DNA of 64,000 bases from Solibacillus silvestris (GCA_001586195.1 CP014609.1:3617001-3681000); one strand, 5' to 3'. Shown: positions 28,469 to 37,386, numbered from the stretch's first letter. Numbers and translations are program-made. The notes: generated by a model from the sequence alone, not told the origin.

Positions 28469-29221
28469 ATGCCCATTCTTGATACAAAATTATTATTTGA
28501 AAAAACGGAACACCGTGAGCTGGCAGCGTATCCAATCATCCAATCCATTTTCCCTCGATTTCCACCTGAGGCCGTTCAATTTGAACTTTTACAACAAGGT
28601 TTGCTTCGACATGAGGAACTTCGCTTAACATTGGATGTTTGGCAAATATCAAAAAGACTATTAGAGGAATTAATACGTTTATGGGACGGACCTGATATAC
28701 CTGTTGCCATTTTGCCGATAAAAAACGGGTTTGTAAAAAATGGTGTTGCCTATCCTAATGGCATTTGTTTGTATGTATCCCCTCGCGTCACAATAAAAGA
28801 ACTCCATGCGCTGTTTACCCATGAATATCATCATATTTGCAGGCGCAGGTATTTAATAGAACCCCCTACATTAATTGATTCATTGCTTATGGAAGGACTG
28901 GCCGAACATGCGGTGGAAAGCTTATATGGAGAGTATGCATTAAGTTCTTGGACGAAACGTTATTCCTTAGAGGAAGTATTAAACTATTGGGATACGCATT
29001 TCATCCAAGCATTGCATGTACCAGGTTTACATGAACATCAAGCGTTTTTATTCGGGGACTCGGCATTAAATTTACCTCCTTGGATTGGGTATTGTACCGG
29101 GTATCGATTGGTTGAAGCCTTTTTACAAAAGAAAGGTCCTTATGATGTAAAACAACTCCTCTCCATGCCTTCACTTTATTTATTAGAAGGTGCAGGTTGG
29201 AAAAAGGGAGTAACCGAATAA
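28469..29221 (+). CDS. DUF2268 putative zinc metalloprotease (YjaZ-like)
   Basis: 250 residues from the ATG at 28469 (AAGGAG upstream; the frame is open to 28403 without a signal). The zinc-binding motif HEYHH is at residues 118-122, and a downstream Glu in MEGLAEHAVE (141-150) can be the third ligand. This is the layout of DUF2268 (B. subtilis YjaZ). No signal peptide, so probably cytoplasmic. Substrate unknown. Confidence 0.85.
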   Translation: MPILDTKLLFEKTEHRELAAYPIIQSIFPRFPPEAVQFELLQQGLLRHEELRLTLDVWQISKRLLEELIRLWDGPDIPVAILPIKNGFVKNGVAYPNGICLYVSPRVTIKELHALFTHEYHHICRRRYLIEPPTLIDSLLMEGLAEHAVESLYGEYALSSWTKRYSLEEVLNYWDTHFIQALHVPGLHEHQAFLFGDSALNLPPWIGYCTGYRLVEAFLQKKGPYDVKQLLSMPSLYLLEGAGWKKGVTE

Positions 29222-29239
29222 TTAATTACGGTTACTCCC
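29206..29239 (-). terminator. Terminator after the cyclophilin gene, overlapping the opposite stop codon
   Basis: GGGAGTAACCG / CGGTTACTCCC, an 11-bp perfect stem; the T-run is on the minus strand. The plus arm overlaps the end of the YjaZ-like gene. Confidence 0.85.
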
Positions 29240-29246
29240 TTACATA

Positions 29247-29888
29247 TTATTTTTGAACGACTGGCTCCGGATAATCAAAGCCTTTCGTGTCAACTTCAAC
29301 TGTTTTTATCTTTTGATCTTCCAGCGGTTTATCATTTTTCGCGCGTTCAGCAGCAACAATCTCATCGACTGTTTCCATTCCTTCAGTTACCTTGCCGAAT
29401 GCTGCATAGTCACCATCCAAATGCGTTGCTTGCTCCGTCATTATAAAGAATTGTGAGCCCGCCGAATCCGGATCTTGGGAACGAGCCATCGAGATTACAC
29501 CTCGCTCGTGTGTTAACGTATTTTCAAATCCGTTTGAGGTAAATTCTCCTTTAATTGCATAATCAGGTCCACCCATACCTGTACCATCCGGGTCTCCACC
29601 TTGGATCATGAAACCGGGAATGACACGATGGAAAATTAGTCCATCATAAAACCCATCTTCTACAAGGGAGATAAAATTGGCCACTGTATTAGGAGCTGTT
29701 TTTGGCTCTAGCTCAATAACGATCTTTTCATCATTTTCCATTGTGATTGTAACAATTGGATTTTCTGTTACTTCCTCAGCATAATTTGCAGTAGTTCTCT
29801 GATCTTCGTTTTCCGCCGTTTCCTTACCGCATGCAGCTAAAATGACGATTAGCACTGTAAATAAAACTATTTGATAATACTTCTTCAT
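29247..29888 (-). CDS. Peptidyl-prolyl isomerase lipoprotein, cyclophilin type
   Basis: 213 residues. A short signal peptide ends in the lipobox VILAAC (Cys20), so the protein is anchored outside the membrane. The cyclophilin domain has FHRVIPGFMIQGGDPDGTGMGG with the catalytic Arg, SMARSQDPDSAGSQFFIM and the Trp-less HLDGDYAAFGKV loop. It should help fold exported proteins. AAAGGAG is near the ATG. Confidence 0.93.
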   Translation of the reverse strand: MKKYYQIVLFTVLIVILAACGKETAENEDQRTTANYAEEVTENPIVTITMENDEKIVIELEPKTAPNTVANFISLVEDGFYDGLIFHRVIPGFMIQGGDPDGTGMGGPDYAIKGEFTSNGFENTLTHERGVISMARSQDPDSAGSQFFIMTEQATHLDGDYAAFGKVTEGMETVDEIVAAERAKNDKPLEDQKIKTVEVDTKGFDYPEPVVQK

Positions 29889-29977
29889 TCACATTCATCT
29901 CCTTTTTCCAACTTAATTCCATCATACTACGGATATATATATAAGAGCATCAATTGGAAGCAGCGTTTTCATTAAAA

Positions 29978-30015
29978 AACATCTAAAACTTTGCAGCCGC
30001 AATGTTTTAGATGTT
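29978..30015 (-). terminator. Terminator of the alcohol dehydrogenase gene
   Basis: 12-bp stem AACATCTAAAAC / GTTTTAGATGTT; T-run on the minus strand. Confidence 0.85.
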
Positions 30016-30051
30016 ATATAAAATGCTTTTATTTAAATTCGACAGAAAAAA

Positions 30052-31191
30052 CTATGGTTTTAAAATAAATTTAATACTTTGATCTTCATGGTCATGGAAT
30101 TTCTTATATGCCTCACTAGCCTCAGATAGCGGCACTTTATGGGTAATGATTTCTGTTGGATCAATCTTCCCTTCAGCAACCATTTCATAAAGCATTGGAC
30201 TATAATGAATAGCCGGTGCTTGTCCCGTTTTCACTGTTACATTGCGCTCGAAAATATTGCCTAATGGGAACATATTGTATTTTGAACCATATACACCTGT
30301 CAGCTGAATTGTACCAAATTTTCTGACAGCCTTAATTCCAACATCAATCGCACTCAATGTTCCACCTTGAAGCTTTAGTTTTTGCTGTGCCTTTTCTACA
30401 AGGGACATTTTACCATCCATACCTACACAGTCGATTACTACATCGGCACCTCCATGTGTAAGCTCATGAAGATGATTTCCTACATCATCGAAATCATCAA
30501 AGTTAAATATTTCTACATTGTTTGTACGTTTTGCATGTTCTAAACGATAGTTTAAAGGGTCTACTACCATTACACGCTTCGCACCTTTCATCCATGCGAA
30601 TTTCTGTACCATTAAGCCGATGGGGCCAGAGCCTAATACAATAACCGTATCACCCTTTTTAACACCCGAATGTTCCACACTCCAATAGGCAGTCGGCAAT
30701 ACATCAGATATAAACAGCAATGCCTCATCTTCTAGTTCACAGTTGTCAGGTACTTTAAATGGTATGAAGTTCCCGTACGGTACACGCAAGTATTCTGCCT
30801 GTCCACCCGGGAAGTTACCATAGCGCTCTGTATATCCAAAATAGGCACCCGAATCAATCGCCGGATTTTCGTTGGCATTGTCACATTGGCTTTCCAATTG
30901 ATTTTGACAGTAGAAGCATTCTCCGCAAGCAACATTAAAAGGAATAACAACGCGGTCCCCTTTTTTAACTTTTGTCACATCAGGTCCGACTTCTTCCACG
31001 ATTCCCATAGGTTCATGTCCAATAACAAAATCTTCTCGTGCCGGAACAGCTCCGCGATAAATATGGAGATCTGACCCGCAAATTGCCGTTGAGGTAATAC
31101 GTACAATAATGTCATCTGGCTTTTCAATTTTTGCATCCGGAACTTCTTTTACTTCTACTTTTTTTGCACCTTGATACGTTACTGCTTTCAA
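30052..31191 (-). CDS. Zinc-dependent alcohol dehydrogenase (formaldehyde/threonine dehydrogenase-like)
   Basis: 379 residues with a TTG start, AGGAGGGG upstream. The catalytic zinc site starts with CGSDLHIYRG (Cys38) and includes GHEPMG. The structural zinc cysteines are in ACGECFYCQNQLESQC. The NAD-binding loop is VLGSGPIGLM. The C-terminal half matches glutathione-independent formaldehyde dehydrogenase-like proteins of Bacilli. The true substrate is uncertain. Confidence 0.9.
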   Translation of the reverse strand: MKAVTYQGAKKVEVKEVPDAKIEKPDDIIVRITSTAICGSDLHIYRGAVPAREDFVIGHEPMGIVEEVGPDVTKVKKGDRVVIPFNVACGECFYCQNQLESQCDNANENPAIDSGAYFGYTERYGNFPGGQAEYLRVPYGNFIPFKVPDNCELEDEALLFISDVLPTAYWSVEHSGVKKGDTVIVLGSGPIGLMVQKFAWMKGAKRVMVVDPLNYRLEHAKRTNNVEIFNFDDFDDVGNHLHELTHGGADVVIDCVGMDGKMSLVEKAQQKLKLQGGTLSAIDVGIKAVRKFGTIQLTGVYGSKYNMFPLGNIFERNVTVKTGQAPAIHYSPMLYEMVAEGKIDPTEIITHKVPLSEASEAYKKFHDHEDQSIKFILKP

Positions 31192-31318
31192 AAAGACCCC
31201 TCCTGTTGGATAAAGTATTAGAATGAAACTTCGTCAAAGTTATTCTGTAAGTTATATACCCTCCAGCCGAGAAAATAGACATAAAATCAGCCATTGTGTA
31301 TTCTATTTACAGCTAAAA

Positions 31319-31352
31319 AAACACTGATCCTTTATTAAAGAATCAGTGTTTT
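31319..31352 (-). terminator. Terminator of bcsA-ypbQ
   Basis: AAACACTGAT pairs with ATCAGTGTTT; T-run on the minus strand, just after the ypbQ stop. Confidence 0.8.
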
Positions 31353-31355
31353 TAT

Positions 31356-31898
31356 TTATGGCTGCTTAACATTATTACGTTCCAAATAGGCAGTATAGTT
31401 CGTCCCTTCTTTTAACGCTTTTTCCTCCAGTGGAATACGAATAGAAAGGATAATGAAATTTAAAATTGTGAAACAGATAGCTGTAAAATATGCCTGGAAC
31501 ATAAGTGGCAATACAGCAATCTCTAAACATACAACTAAATAGTTTGGGTGACGGATAAAAGAATACGGCCCCTTCGCTACTACATTTGCTCCTGGTAAAA
31601 TAATAATTTTTGTATTCCAGAAAGATCCTAATGAAACTAGACACCATACTCTTAACATCTGCAACAATAAAAATAAAATGAGCCATATATAATGCGGCGT
31701 AAACTGTCCACTGAAAAATAAGACTTCAATAAGAAGGCTTACAAAAAAGCCAGTATGCAGTACAATCATGAATGGATAATGAGAGGCACCTACTTCATAT
31801 GCTCCTTTAGCAAGCATTAATTTTTCATTTCTTTTTGCTATAACCAGCTCTACTAATCTTTGAATAATTACAAAAGCTAGTACAATATAAAAAATCAG
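31356..31898 (-). CDS. ypbQ: Isoprenylcysteine carboxyl methyltransferase family protein (YpbQ/BpsB-like)
   Basis: The first ATG (31817) gives 153 residues and lacks the first membrane helix. The frame is open further, and 27 upstream codons encode LIFYIVLAFVIIQRLVELV and then AKRNEK, the family's usual first segment. No ATG, GTG or TTG exists there; a CTG at 31898 has GGAGGG 6 bases upstream and is my preferred start (180 residues). GPYSFIRHPNYLVV is the ICMT motif. In B. subtilis the partner methylates alkylpyrones made by BcsA. The CTG begins 1 base after the bcsA stop. Confidence 0.82.
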   Translation of the reverse strand: MIFYIVLAFVIIQRLVELVIAKRNEKLMLAKGAYEVGASHYPFMIVLHTGFFVSLLIEVLFFSGQFTPHYIWLILFLLLQMLRVWCLVSLGSFWNTKIIILPGANVVAKGPYSFIRHPNYLVVCLEIAVLPLMFQAYFTAICFTILNFIILSIRIPLEEKALKEGTNYTAYLERNNVKQP

Positions 31899-31899
31899 C

Positions 31900-32982
31900 T
31901 TACTCCCTCCATTCCAATAATACGACTTCTCCGCTAAAACCTGGCCCTAGAGCCACTAGTAAACCTAAAGTATCCGCTCTTTTTTCATTTAACATAAATT
32001 GCTCCAAAACATACAGAACTGTAGGAGAAGACATGTTTCCATTTTTTTGAAGTATTTCACGTGAAACATCTGTATGTTCCGTTGTTAAATTCATTGTTTC
32101 CTCGTATGCTTGCAATACTTTTTTTCCACCAGGATGTGCTACAAAGTTTACAATTTGTTCAGGTAAAACATCGTACTTATTTAAAAACTCATGGATAAAT
32201 GGTCCAAGCCACTTTGAAATAATGACCGGTATGCTTTTTGAAAATACTACATGCAAACCGCTATTTTTTACATCCCAGCCCATTACATCTTCAGAATCCG
32301 GCATCCACTTTGAGCCACTTCCCTTAATATATGGGATTGGTACATTTTGCTCTAGCTCAACATCATCGCCGCACACGAGGGCACAAGCCGCTCCATCAGC
32401 AAATAATGAAGTACCTACGAGATTACTTTTAGAATAATCATCTTTTTGGAATGTAAGGCTACATAGTTCCACACAAACGACAAGTACCTTTGCCTTTGGG
32501 TGCGCTTTGCAATAGTCAGAAGCCCTACTAATACCTGCGGCTCCCCCTGCACAGCCTAGCCCCCATAACGGGATTCTGACTAGTTCATTTGAAAAAGGTA
32601 GAATATTCATAACACGTGCATCAATACTTGGTGTTGAAATGCCTGTACTACTAATAAAAATAATAGCATCTATATCTTCAGTAGAGATGTCCTGTTGTAA
32701 AAAGGAACGATTTGTTAAACATTTTTGAATGACTTCAACACTATACTCGGTAGCCAGTTTTATATAAAGTTCATTGCGTTCTTCAAATGTATGATCTTCA
32801 CGATACCAGTCAGGTGAAACACATAAATTTCTTGTTTTTATTTCACCATTCTCAAAAACTTTTAATAACCGTTCTAACTTTGGAATTTTATGTTGGAAAA
32901 GCTCTTTCGTCAATTGCTCAATATTCGACTGAGCTAATGCGAAAGGCGGTGTATGCGTACTTACTGAAGCGATTTTTGGAAT
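31900..32982 (-). CDS. bcsA: Type III polyketide synthase (chalcone synthase-like, alkylpyrone synthase)
   Basis: The first usual start is TTG at 32913 (337 residues) with no ribosome-binding site. An ATT at 32982 has AAGGAG 8 bases upstream and adds PKIASVSTHTPPFALAQSNI, the conserved first strand of these enzymes; a TAA lies in frame just before. I therefore take 32982 (360 residues). The catalytic triad is present: Cys144 in WGLGCAGGAAG, His in FVAHPGGKK and Asn in NGNMSSPTVLYVL. It condenses acyl-CoA with malonyl-CoA into alkylpyrones. Operon with ypbQ. Confidence 0.9.
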   Translation of the reverse strand: MPKIASVSTHTPPFALAQSNIEQLTKELFQHKIPKLERLLKVFENGEIKTRNLCVSPDWYREDHTFEERNELYIKLATEYSVEVIQKCLTNRSFLQQDISTEDIDAIIFISSTGISTPSIDARVMNILPFSNELVRIPLWGLGCAGGAAGISRASDYCKAHPKAKVLVVCVELCSLTFQKDDYSKSNLVGTSLFADGAACALVCGDDVELEQNVPIPYIKGSGSKWMPDSEDVMGWDVKNSGLHVVFSKSIPVIISKWLGPFIHEFLNKYDVLPEQIVNFVAHPGGKKVLQAYEETMNLTTEHTDVSREILQKNGNMSSPTVLYVLEQFMLNEKRADTLGLLVALGPGFSGEVVLLEWRE

Positions 32983-33155
32983 AGTAATTTCTCCTTATAT
33001 GAGTTATTTTCTTTCAATGTATTGATAAAACCAAAAAAATATACAGAAATAAATGGAATATTTATGTTATTTTTCATGAATAATAGCACTATCCATTAAC
33101 AGGACGGTGCTATTATCTTTTTTATTAATTTTTAAATGCAATTATTGAAGAACGA

Positions 33156-33494
33156 CTACCAGCCTCTTCTTTTTGAACAACCACAGTCACCATGTGGTCT
33201 AAACGGTGTTCCACACATTGTATTAGTTTCGAAACACTCATTCACAACAGATTGTGTATGAGGGAAATAGTGTTGGTTGTTAATATAATGTTGGTTGACC
33301 GTTGTTAAATGTGATGGATGAACGTGTGGCACCACCGTGTTCGATATATTTCTTTGAACATATTGTCTCGTTGGCGATACTTGCGGTGATGCATACTGAG
33401 TTGGTCCTGTTTGTGTTGGTAATTGCTGTGCATTATTGAAAAACGATTGACCTCTTTCATCATTAAAAGAATTAAACCAGTTTCTATTAACCAA
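33156..33494 (-). CDS. Spore coat protein, CotD family
   Basis: 112 residues, TTG start with GGAGG upstream. The HVHPSHLTTVNQHYINNQHYFPHTQSVVNE core is the CotD signature (histidine/tyrosine-rich), followed by a short Cys-rich tail CGCSKRRGW. CotD is an inner coat protein made in the mother cell late in sporulation. A sigma-K-type -10 lies upstream. Shows the organism forms endospores. Confidence 0.88.
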   Translation of the reverse strand: MVNRNWFNSFNDERGQSFFNNAQQLPTQTGPTQYASPQVSPTRQYVQRNISNTVVPHVHPSHLTTVNQHYINNQHYFPHTQSVVNECFETNTMCGTPFRPHGDCGCSKRRGW

Positions 33495-33530
33495 TTTTAT
33501 CCTCCTTCCTTCATCTTGATGTATCTTTAC

Positions 33531-33539
33531 TAACGTATG
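33531..33539 (-). promoter_or_regulatory. Sigma-K-type -10 element of the cotD-like gene
   Basis: CATACGTTA on the minus strand fits CATANNNTA. A matching AC at -35 is not obvious, so an activator such as GerE would be needed. Confidence 0.5.
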
Positions 33540-33656
33540 AAAGGAATTCGGAATAACCTATTTACTTGCCTATTGTTTAGAAACAAATTTTAAAGAATAG
33601 GCTGTAATCTGCAAAAATAGTGAAGTAAAGTCAAAAAATATTTGTCTAGTAAAAAC

Positions 33657-34400
33657 CTATTGAATCTTTTGTGATAATGGCGTGTAAAGTCTTTCCCATA
33701 TTTCTTTTACACCGGCTGATGCGTGCCCTTTTGCATAATGAATATGGTCATTTTGCGATAATGCTAATATGGCGTCACATGCGTTTCCAACTGCAATTGC
33801 AGGATAGCCGAGATTGAAAAGACTGAGATCATTTTCCGAATCCCCCGCTACAACTACCTCGCCATCATAGTTACACTTATTAAGTACATATTTCAGAGCA
33901 GCACCTTTATTAATATTTGCAGGGAGAATATCTACATCTCTTTCACTGCTAAAAATAAGATCAACTGCTAAATTATGCTGCTTGATCGCTTTCTTAAGTA
34001 TTTGAACCTGCAGTTCACTCGCAAAATAGGCCAATCGCCAAGGGGTATCAATTGGCTGTCTGGCGATATCAATGGATTTTGCAATCGTATTAACCTGTTC
34101 AAAGTCTTCCTGCTTAATATTGCTCGCCCATTCCTGATCAAGCTCATATGAAGGACCAAGGTAGATCGAAGCTCCAACGTCACATATTAAAATGTCCGGC
34201 TTTGGCAGTTGTTCGCGTTCAATTAAATCAATCGCCGACTGCCTGTATCTTCCTGTAATGTATATAAGAGATGTGTTTTCAAGTGCCAGCGTTTCCCACA
34301 AATCGGTATGTGGAACCTTATCGCTAACAATCGTATTATCTAAATCTGTTGCTAAAACACGAGGTTTAAGGTAAGGAAATGTAAGCATTTTTTCGTTCAT
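33657..34400 (-). CDS. HAD hydrolase, sucrose-phosphate-phosphatase-like
   Basis: 247 residues. Motif I is LATDLDNTIVSD (nucleophile Asp19) and motif IV is VVAGDSENDLSLFNLG. The cap arrangement and the DWxTS-like ITGRYRQS place it near sucrose-phosphate phosphatases. It starts 35 bp inside the preceding glycosyltransferase gene (AAAGGAG upstream), indicating translational coupling. It likely dephosphorylates the sugar phosphate made by that enzyme. The exact sugar is unproven. Confidence 0.8.
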   Translation of the reverse strand: MNEKMLTFPYLKPRVLATDLDNTIVSDKVPHTDLWETLALENTSLIYITGRYRQSAIDLIEREQLPKPDILICDVGASIYLGPSYELDQEWASNIKQEDFEQVNTIAKSIDIARQPIDTPWRLAYFASELQVQILKKAIKQHNLAVDLIFSSERDVDILPANINKGAALKYVLNKCNYDGEVVVAGDSENDLSLFNLGYPAIAVGNACDAILALSQNDHIHYAKGHASAGVKEIWERLYTPLSQKIQ

Positions 34401-35574
34401 ACAGCTCCTTTACTTTGCGGGAAATGAGAGACCAGTTAAATTCTTCCATTGCATATTGTTTTGCATCACGACGCATTTTTAATAGTTTTGGCGAGCTCTT
34501 TAAGAAATACGCCATGCTTTCGCTTAATTTTTGCACATTTGCTTTTGGTATATGAAGGCCAGTCACTCCGGATTTGACGACATCTTTTAGTCCACCTACA
34601 TGTGTCGCAATTACAGGACAGCCACAAGCCTGCGCTTCTGCAGCTACCATACCAAATGATTCATAATGTGAAGGCATAATGGTTGCTAAGGCACCACCGT
34701 AAAGGTTCTTTAACTGTTTTTCATTTTTGGGGCCGAGGAATAATACACGATCTTCCATTCCTTTAATTGCTTCTTTTAGCGGTTCGCTTTTTGGGCAATA
34801 GTTTTTAATATCAATTGATTCCGGACAGCCACCTGCAATAAGCAGTTTTACGTTATCCGGGACATCATACTTTTTCAGCATATGTCTGAATCCTTCTAAA
34901 AGATCAAAAATCCCTTTTGAAGTTTCTAAACGGCCGGCATAAAAATAGTATGGAAATGCAAACTGGTCCACTTCCTCAGGGGATGTCAGATACACTGGTG
35001 AAACTCCTACCGGCACAACAGATACTGCACTTTTTTTCTTTGTAAAAACTTCAATCTGTTGCTTTTCATTTGGAGTAGTCGCAATAACTACATCCGCTTG
35101 CTCCATAATTAGTTTTTCAAAGTGCTTACGCTTACTTTCTATAAAGCCTGTACCTTGCTCTTTTGCAATGGCAAGGGAGTGATTTGTATGGCACCAGTAA
35201 AATGAATATTCTTTTTGCAGATTATATGCAAGTACTCCTGATAACCAGTAATGGGTATGAACAACATCATAGCTGCTTATATCCAGTGTTTCGGTCATTT
35301 CTTCGTATAAACGAGGAAGTAAAGTAAACATCTGACGCTTATCAACAAAGCCTTTTTGACCACCTGCAAAGCGGTAAACTTTACTGCGCTCACCCAGCTG
35401 TTCAACTGCCGGCTTTTGTTCACTACTCCAATGGGTAACAATATCAACACTGTACCCAAGCCCATCAAGCTGCAGGGCTAAATGTTTTACATAATTGTTT
35501 TGTCCACCTGCTTGTTTACTTCCAAGTGGAATTAAAGGGTCGCCATGATCGGAAATAAATAATATCTTTCTCAA
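34366..35574 (-). CDS. GT4 glycosyltransferase, sucrose-phosphate-synthase-like
   Basis: 402 residues from a TTG at 35574; an ATG at 35586 directly touches its purine run, so it is less likely. The N-terminal ISDHGDPLIPLGSKQAGGQ matches the HGDP...GGQ acceptor loop of sucrose(-phosphate) synthases. The catalytic E-x7-E is ESFGMVAAE. Together with the coupled HAD phosphatase it suggests a synthase/phosphatase pair making a non-reducing disaccharide or glucosylglycerate-type solute. Confidence 0.82.
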   Translation of the reverse strand: MRKILFISDHGDPLIPLGSKQAGGQNNYVKHLALQLDGLGYSVDIVTHWSSEQKPAVEQLGERSKVYRFAGGQKGFVDKRQMFTLLPRLYEEMTETLDISSYDVVHTHYWLSGVLAYNLQKEYSFYWCHTNHSLAIAKEQGTGFIESKRKHFEKLIMEQADVVIATTPNEKQQIEVFTKKKSAVSVVPVGVSPVYLTSPEEVDQFAFPYYFYAGRLETSKGIFDLLEGFRHMLKKYDVPDNVKLLIAGGCPESIDIKNYCPKSEPLKEAIKGMEDRVLFLGPKNEKQLKNLYGGALATIMPSHYESFGMVAAEAQACGCPVIATHVGGLKDVVKSGVTGLHIPKANVQKLSESMAYFLKSSPKLLKMRRDAKQYAMEEFNWSLISRKVKELYERKNAYISLP

Positions 35575-35956
35575 ATGAAATCTCATCCTTTCGTTCTTAA
35601 GCAGCGAATCATAGCTGTAAAAATTTACTGCTGTCTTGCTGATTTTTAATGAAATGATGGTAACTTTTCAAAAAATTACTCTTCATTAGCTAGGTAGAAT
35701 TTATAACTTCTTATGCTGTCCTTTATTCTCAATTGATTTAAACACCCTCACACTACCTAGCAAATAATAGAAGAGAGATTAAGGGTGTTGGAATTTTATA
35801 TTATTAAATAGATTCAATTAATAAGTACCCTACTCAATAAAAATTAAACAAAATATTCTAAAAAATAGTAAAAACAAAACTTTATTATTACACTAATTTT
35901 TTAAATGGGTTAAAAGTATCTACATTTTGTAATCTTTATAAGCCAGCACACTTTAT
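35575..35956. other. 382-bp intergenic region
   Basis: AT-rich, with no small ORF carrying a ribosome-binding site. The only structure seen is AACACCCT / AGGGTGTT (35741-35748 and 35782-35789), an inverted repeat with a 33-nt gap. It may be a weak terminator of ohr on the minus strand. Confidence 0.4.
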
Positions 35957-36379
35957 TTAAATCACTTCAAGCTTGACCTCAATATTGCCTCTTGTTGCTT
36001 TTGAGTAAGGACATACTTCATGTGCTTTATGCACCAGTTCTTCTAATTGATCGCGCTCTATATCTGTGCCTTTCACCTGAAGCACAACACCAAGCTTAAA
36101 CCCCTGATCTTGTTCATCTTTCAATAAGCTGACATTAGCTGTTACTTCAGAAGTAAATTTAATACGGGCTTTACTTGCCGTTAATTGGAGAGCGCTATCA
36201 AAGCAAGCAGCATAACCTGAAGCAAATAATTGTTCCGGGTTTGTTGCATTTTCAAGTTTTTTCGCTCGCGGTGTTCCTGGCATTGCTGTTTCAAATTGAA
36301 TTACCCCATCATCCGACTGTACTTTCCCTTCACGTCCTCCTGAAGCAGTTGCAATAGCAGTAAATAATTTTTCAGACAT
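35957..36379 (-). CDS. Organic hydroperoxide resistance protein (Ohr/OsmC family)
   Basis: 140 residues. The two redox cysteines lie in SGYAACFDSAL (near 60) and HEVCPYSKATRGN (near 125), the Ohr signature. It reduces organic hydroperoxides using thiols. The N-terminal catalytic Arg is present in PGTPRAKK. No OhrR regulator gene is adjacent, and no clear OhrR operator was found upstream. Confidence 0.93.
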   Translation of the reverse strand: MSEKLFTAIATASGGREGKVQSDDGVIQFETAMPGTPRAKKLENATNPEQLFASGYAACFDSALQLTASKARIKFTSEVTANVSLLKDEQDQGFKLGVVLQVKGTDIERDQLEELVHKAHEVCPYSKATRGNIEVKLEVI

Positions 36380-36719
36380 TCCACTTCCACACCTTTCATT
36401 TTTAAATACAACTTATCCTTACCCGTTTTTTTCTTTTTCCAAAAGTGTTTTTGTTAATTAATTGTTAAATTCATAATGAAGTAGCAATAAATTAGTCAGC
36501 AAAAAATTTTTATAGGTCGATATAATCGCCAAAATGAGTGATGAGGGCTTGTGTTTCTTTATAGGATTTATACAGTCCAATACTTTTTTACTATTTCTCT
36601 ATACTATTTTTTCCCCAAACAAATTGGATGCAAGTGTTGTTAATCAAGCGGTTGCTTATGTTTTGAATTGATAATCGGGGGTATCAACTTACAAGTATTC
36701 GTTGGGAGGGGATAGTAAT
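36380..36719. other. 340-bp intergenic region between ohr and the S2P-like gene
   Basis: Holds the sigma-B-type promoter listed separately. A TATAAT at 36519-36524 lacks a well-placed -35. No ORF or riboswitch recognised. Confidence 0.4.
36660..36684 (+). promoter_or_regulatory. Sigma-B-type (general stress) promoter
   Basis: GTTTTG, a 13-bp spacer and GGGTAT match GTTTAA-N12-15-GGGTAT with two mismatches in the -35 and a perfect -10. It ends 35 bp before the ATG of the S2P-like gene. Confidence 0.65.
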
Positions 36720-37307
36720 ATGTTTGGCATATCCGATCTCATTTCACTTGTCATTTCTGCATTTATTATCCTGCCTGCAGTTGTATTTATTCGGGAGATG
36801 GGATACGTAATAGTCAGTTGGCTTTTCGGAGTAATTAAACCAAGAGTAACGATCGGATCCGGGCGTAGAGTTTTTAAGTTTGGTATGTTCGATATCCGCA
36901 GTTGCTATCATTTTTATAGCTGGTTTTCGTATGACAAATTAAAACATGAAAATAAGTTTGCCTATATTAGCATTTATTCGGGACCTATTTTAATCAATCT
37001 TATAATAGGTCTTACGATTAATTTTCTAATTGCTAATGGGGTGATTGAAGAATATAAAACATTTTGGGATCGCTTTGTTTTTTATGCATTTTATTATGTA
37101 TTATTCGATGCAGTTCCAATGACCACATTTAACGGAAAACCAAATAACGGGATGATAATTTATAAGATGATTCGTTATGGAAAGCGGATCGACTCATCTA
37201 AGGAACACATTCTCCCCTCAACATCGGAAGTGGAGAAAGAATACCAGGAATACATGAAAGAAATTGACGAAAATGAAAAGAAGGTAAATAAGGAAAATCA
37301 TTACTAA
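36720..37307 (+). CDS. Site-2-protease-like membrane protein with a degenerate active site
   Basis: 195 residues from the ATG at 36720 (GGAGGGG 8 bases upstream). About four hydrophobic segments. The first resembles the M50 helix before HExGH, but here reads VVFIREMGYVIVSWLFG: Arg25-Glu26-Met27-Gly28-Tyr29. The later AVPMTTFNGKPNNG replaces the family's DG with Asn-Gly. Both zinc histidines and the Asp ligand are gone, so it is probably a pseudo-protease. The charged C-terminal tail is cytosolic. A sigma-B-type promoter precedes it. Confidence 0.7.
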   Translation: MFGISDLISLVISAFIILPAVVFIREMGYVIVSWLFGVIKPRVTIGSGRRVFKFGMFDIRSCYHFYSWFSYDKLKHENKFAYISIYSGPILINLIIGLTINFLIANGVIEEYKTFWDRFVFYAFYYVLFDAVPMTTFNGKPNNGMIIYKMIRYGKRIDSSKEHILPSTSEVEKEYQEYMKEIDENEKKVNKENHY

Positions 37308-37386
37308 ATCAATCGGCTTGTAATTGCCGAACCAAAATGTTAAATGATATAACCTGTTTGCAATTTGAAAAGTAACTTTCAATAAA

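Noticed and set aside
33088-33125. Hairpin AATAGCAC/GTGCTATT as terminator of the cotD-like gene
   Set aside because: Its T-run is on the plus strand while the gene is on the minus strand, so termination of cotD is weakly supported.
35741-35789. AACACCCT/AGGGTGTT as a riboswitch or operator
   Set aside because: Only 8 bp with a long gap and no further structure; probably chance or a weak terminator.
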